Origin: Oscillospiraceae bacterium
GTDB lineage: Bacteria > Bacillota > Clostridia > Oscillospirales > Ruminococcaceae
Length of the DNA stretch: 5,626 nt
Direction of reading: 5' to 3'
Assembly: GCA_031260615.1 (NCBI GenBank)
Contig: JAISLG010000121.1
Coordinates: 1 to 5,626 of the forward strand
Within the stretch, counting starts at the first letter, position 1, and each line of letters starts with the position of its first letter. The translations under genes were made by a program, and so were the position numbers. Of the stretch, positions 5,575-5,626 are shown one piece after another. The notes under the pieces were generated by a model. That model made no database searches and was not told where the DNA came from. It saw only the letters and a list, made by a program, of their open reading frames with translations.

Positions 5575-5626
5575 ATGTTTTCGCAAAAAAATAAATCAGA
5601 TAGGAGTAGTAAGTTTTAATTATGTC
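5575..5626. other. Right edge, no gene assignable
   Basis: A+T-rich stretch upstream of the lipoprotein promoter. On the plus strand AGGAG (5602-5606) precedes an ATG (5622-5624) by 15 bases, too far for a typical ribosome binding site, and only five bases remain from that ATG to the edge. A divergent gene starting here can be neither supported nor excluded. Confidence 0.3.

Overview
This 5.6 kb window looks chromosomal and bacterial. All of its genes lie on the minus strand, so they read right to left. The coding content is a signal-peptidase-II lipoprotein, a PaaK-type acyl-CoA ligase, a small membrane or surface-anchor gene broken by a frameshift, a biotin carboxylase (AccC), and the first 532 codons of an LTA synthase/OpgB-type phosphoglycerol transferase whose 3' end lies off the left edge. 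Consensus sigma-A-like promoters, a purine-rich Shine-Dalgarno before one gene and a five-helix LTA-synthase-like protein together suggest a Gram-positive lineage of the Bacillota/Clostridia kind. That assignment is inference: there is no rRNA or marker gene here, and base composition looks intermediate rather than extreme.

Layout from the right edge (upstream) to the left edge (downstream). At 5546-5574 is a TTGACT-N17-TATAAT promoter placed so that transcription would start at the ATG of the lipoprotein gene (4877-5539), apparently a leaderless message. A 120-base gap follows with a candidate promoter and an inverted repeat (4784-4824), then the ligase (3458-4756). Next is a candidate promoter (3386-3413) and a small ORF (3194-3361). 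It encodes a signal peptide whose apparent C-terminal membrane anchor lies in another reading frame ending at 3190. A 127-base spacer with an 8-bp tandem repeat precedes accC (1708-3063). Last comes a TTGACT-N17-TATAAT promoter whose -10 is buried in an 8-bp-arm inverted repeat (1634-1656), driving the phosphoglycerol transferase (1598 to the left edge).

These genes do not form one obvious pathway. AccC makes carboxybiotin for a carboxylase whose other subunits are not in the window. The ligase activates an aryl or related carboxylic acid to its CoA thioester. The last gene acts outside the membrane on glycerol-phosphate polymers. Separate promoters before most genes suggest single-gene or two-gene transcripts rather than one operon. 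I found no CRISPR array, transposon, tRNA, rRNA or convincing intrinsic terminator, and no clear sign of a new multi-gene system. The observations most worth checking are the frameshifted anchor gene, the leaderless lipoprotein promoter and the operator-like dyad at 1634-1656.
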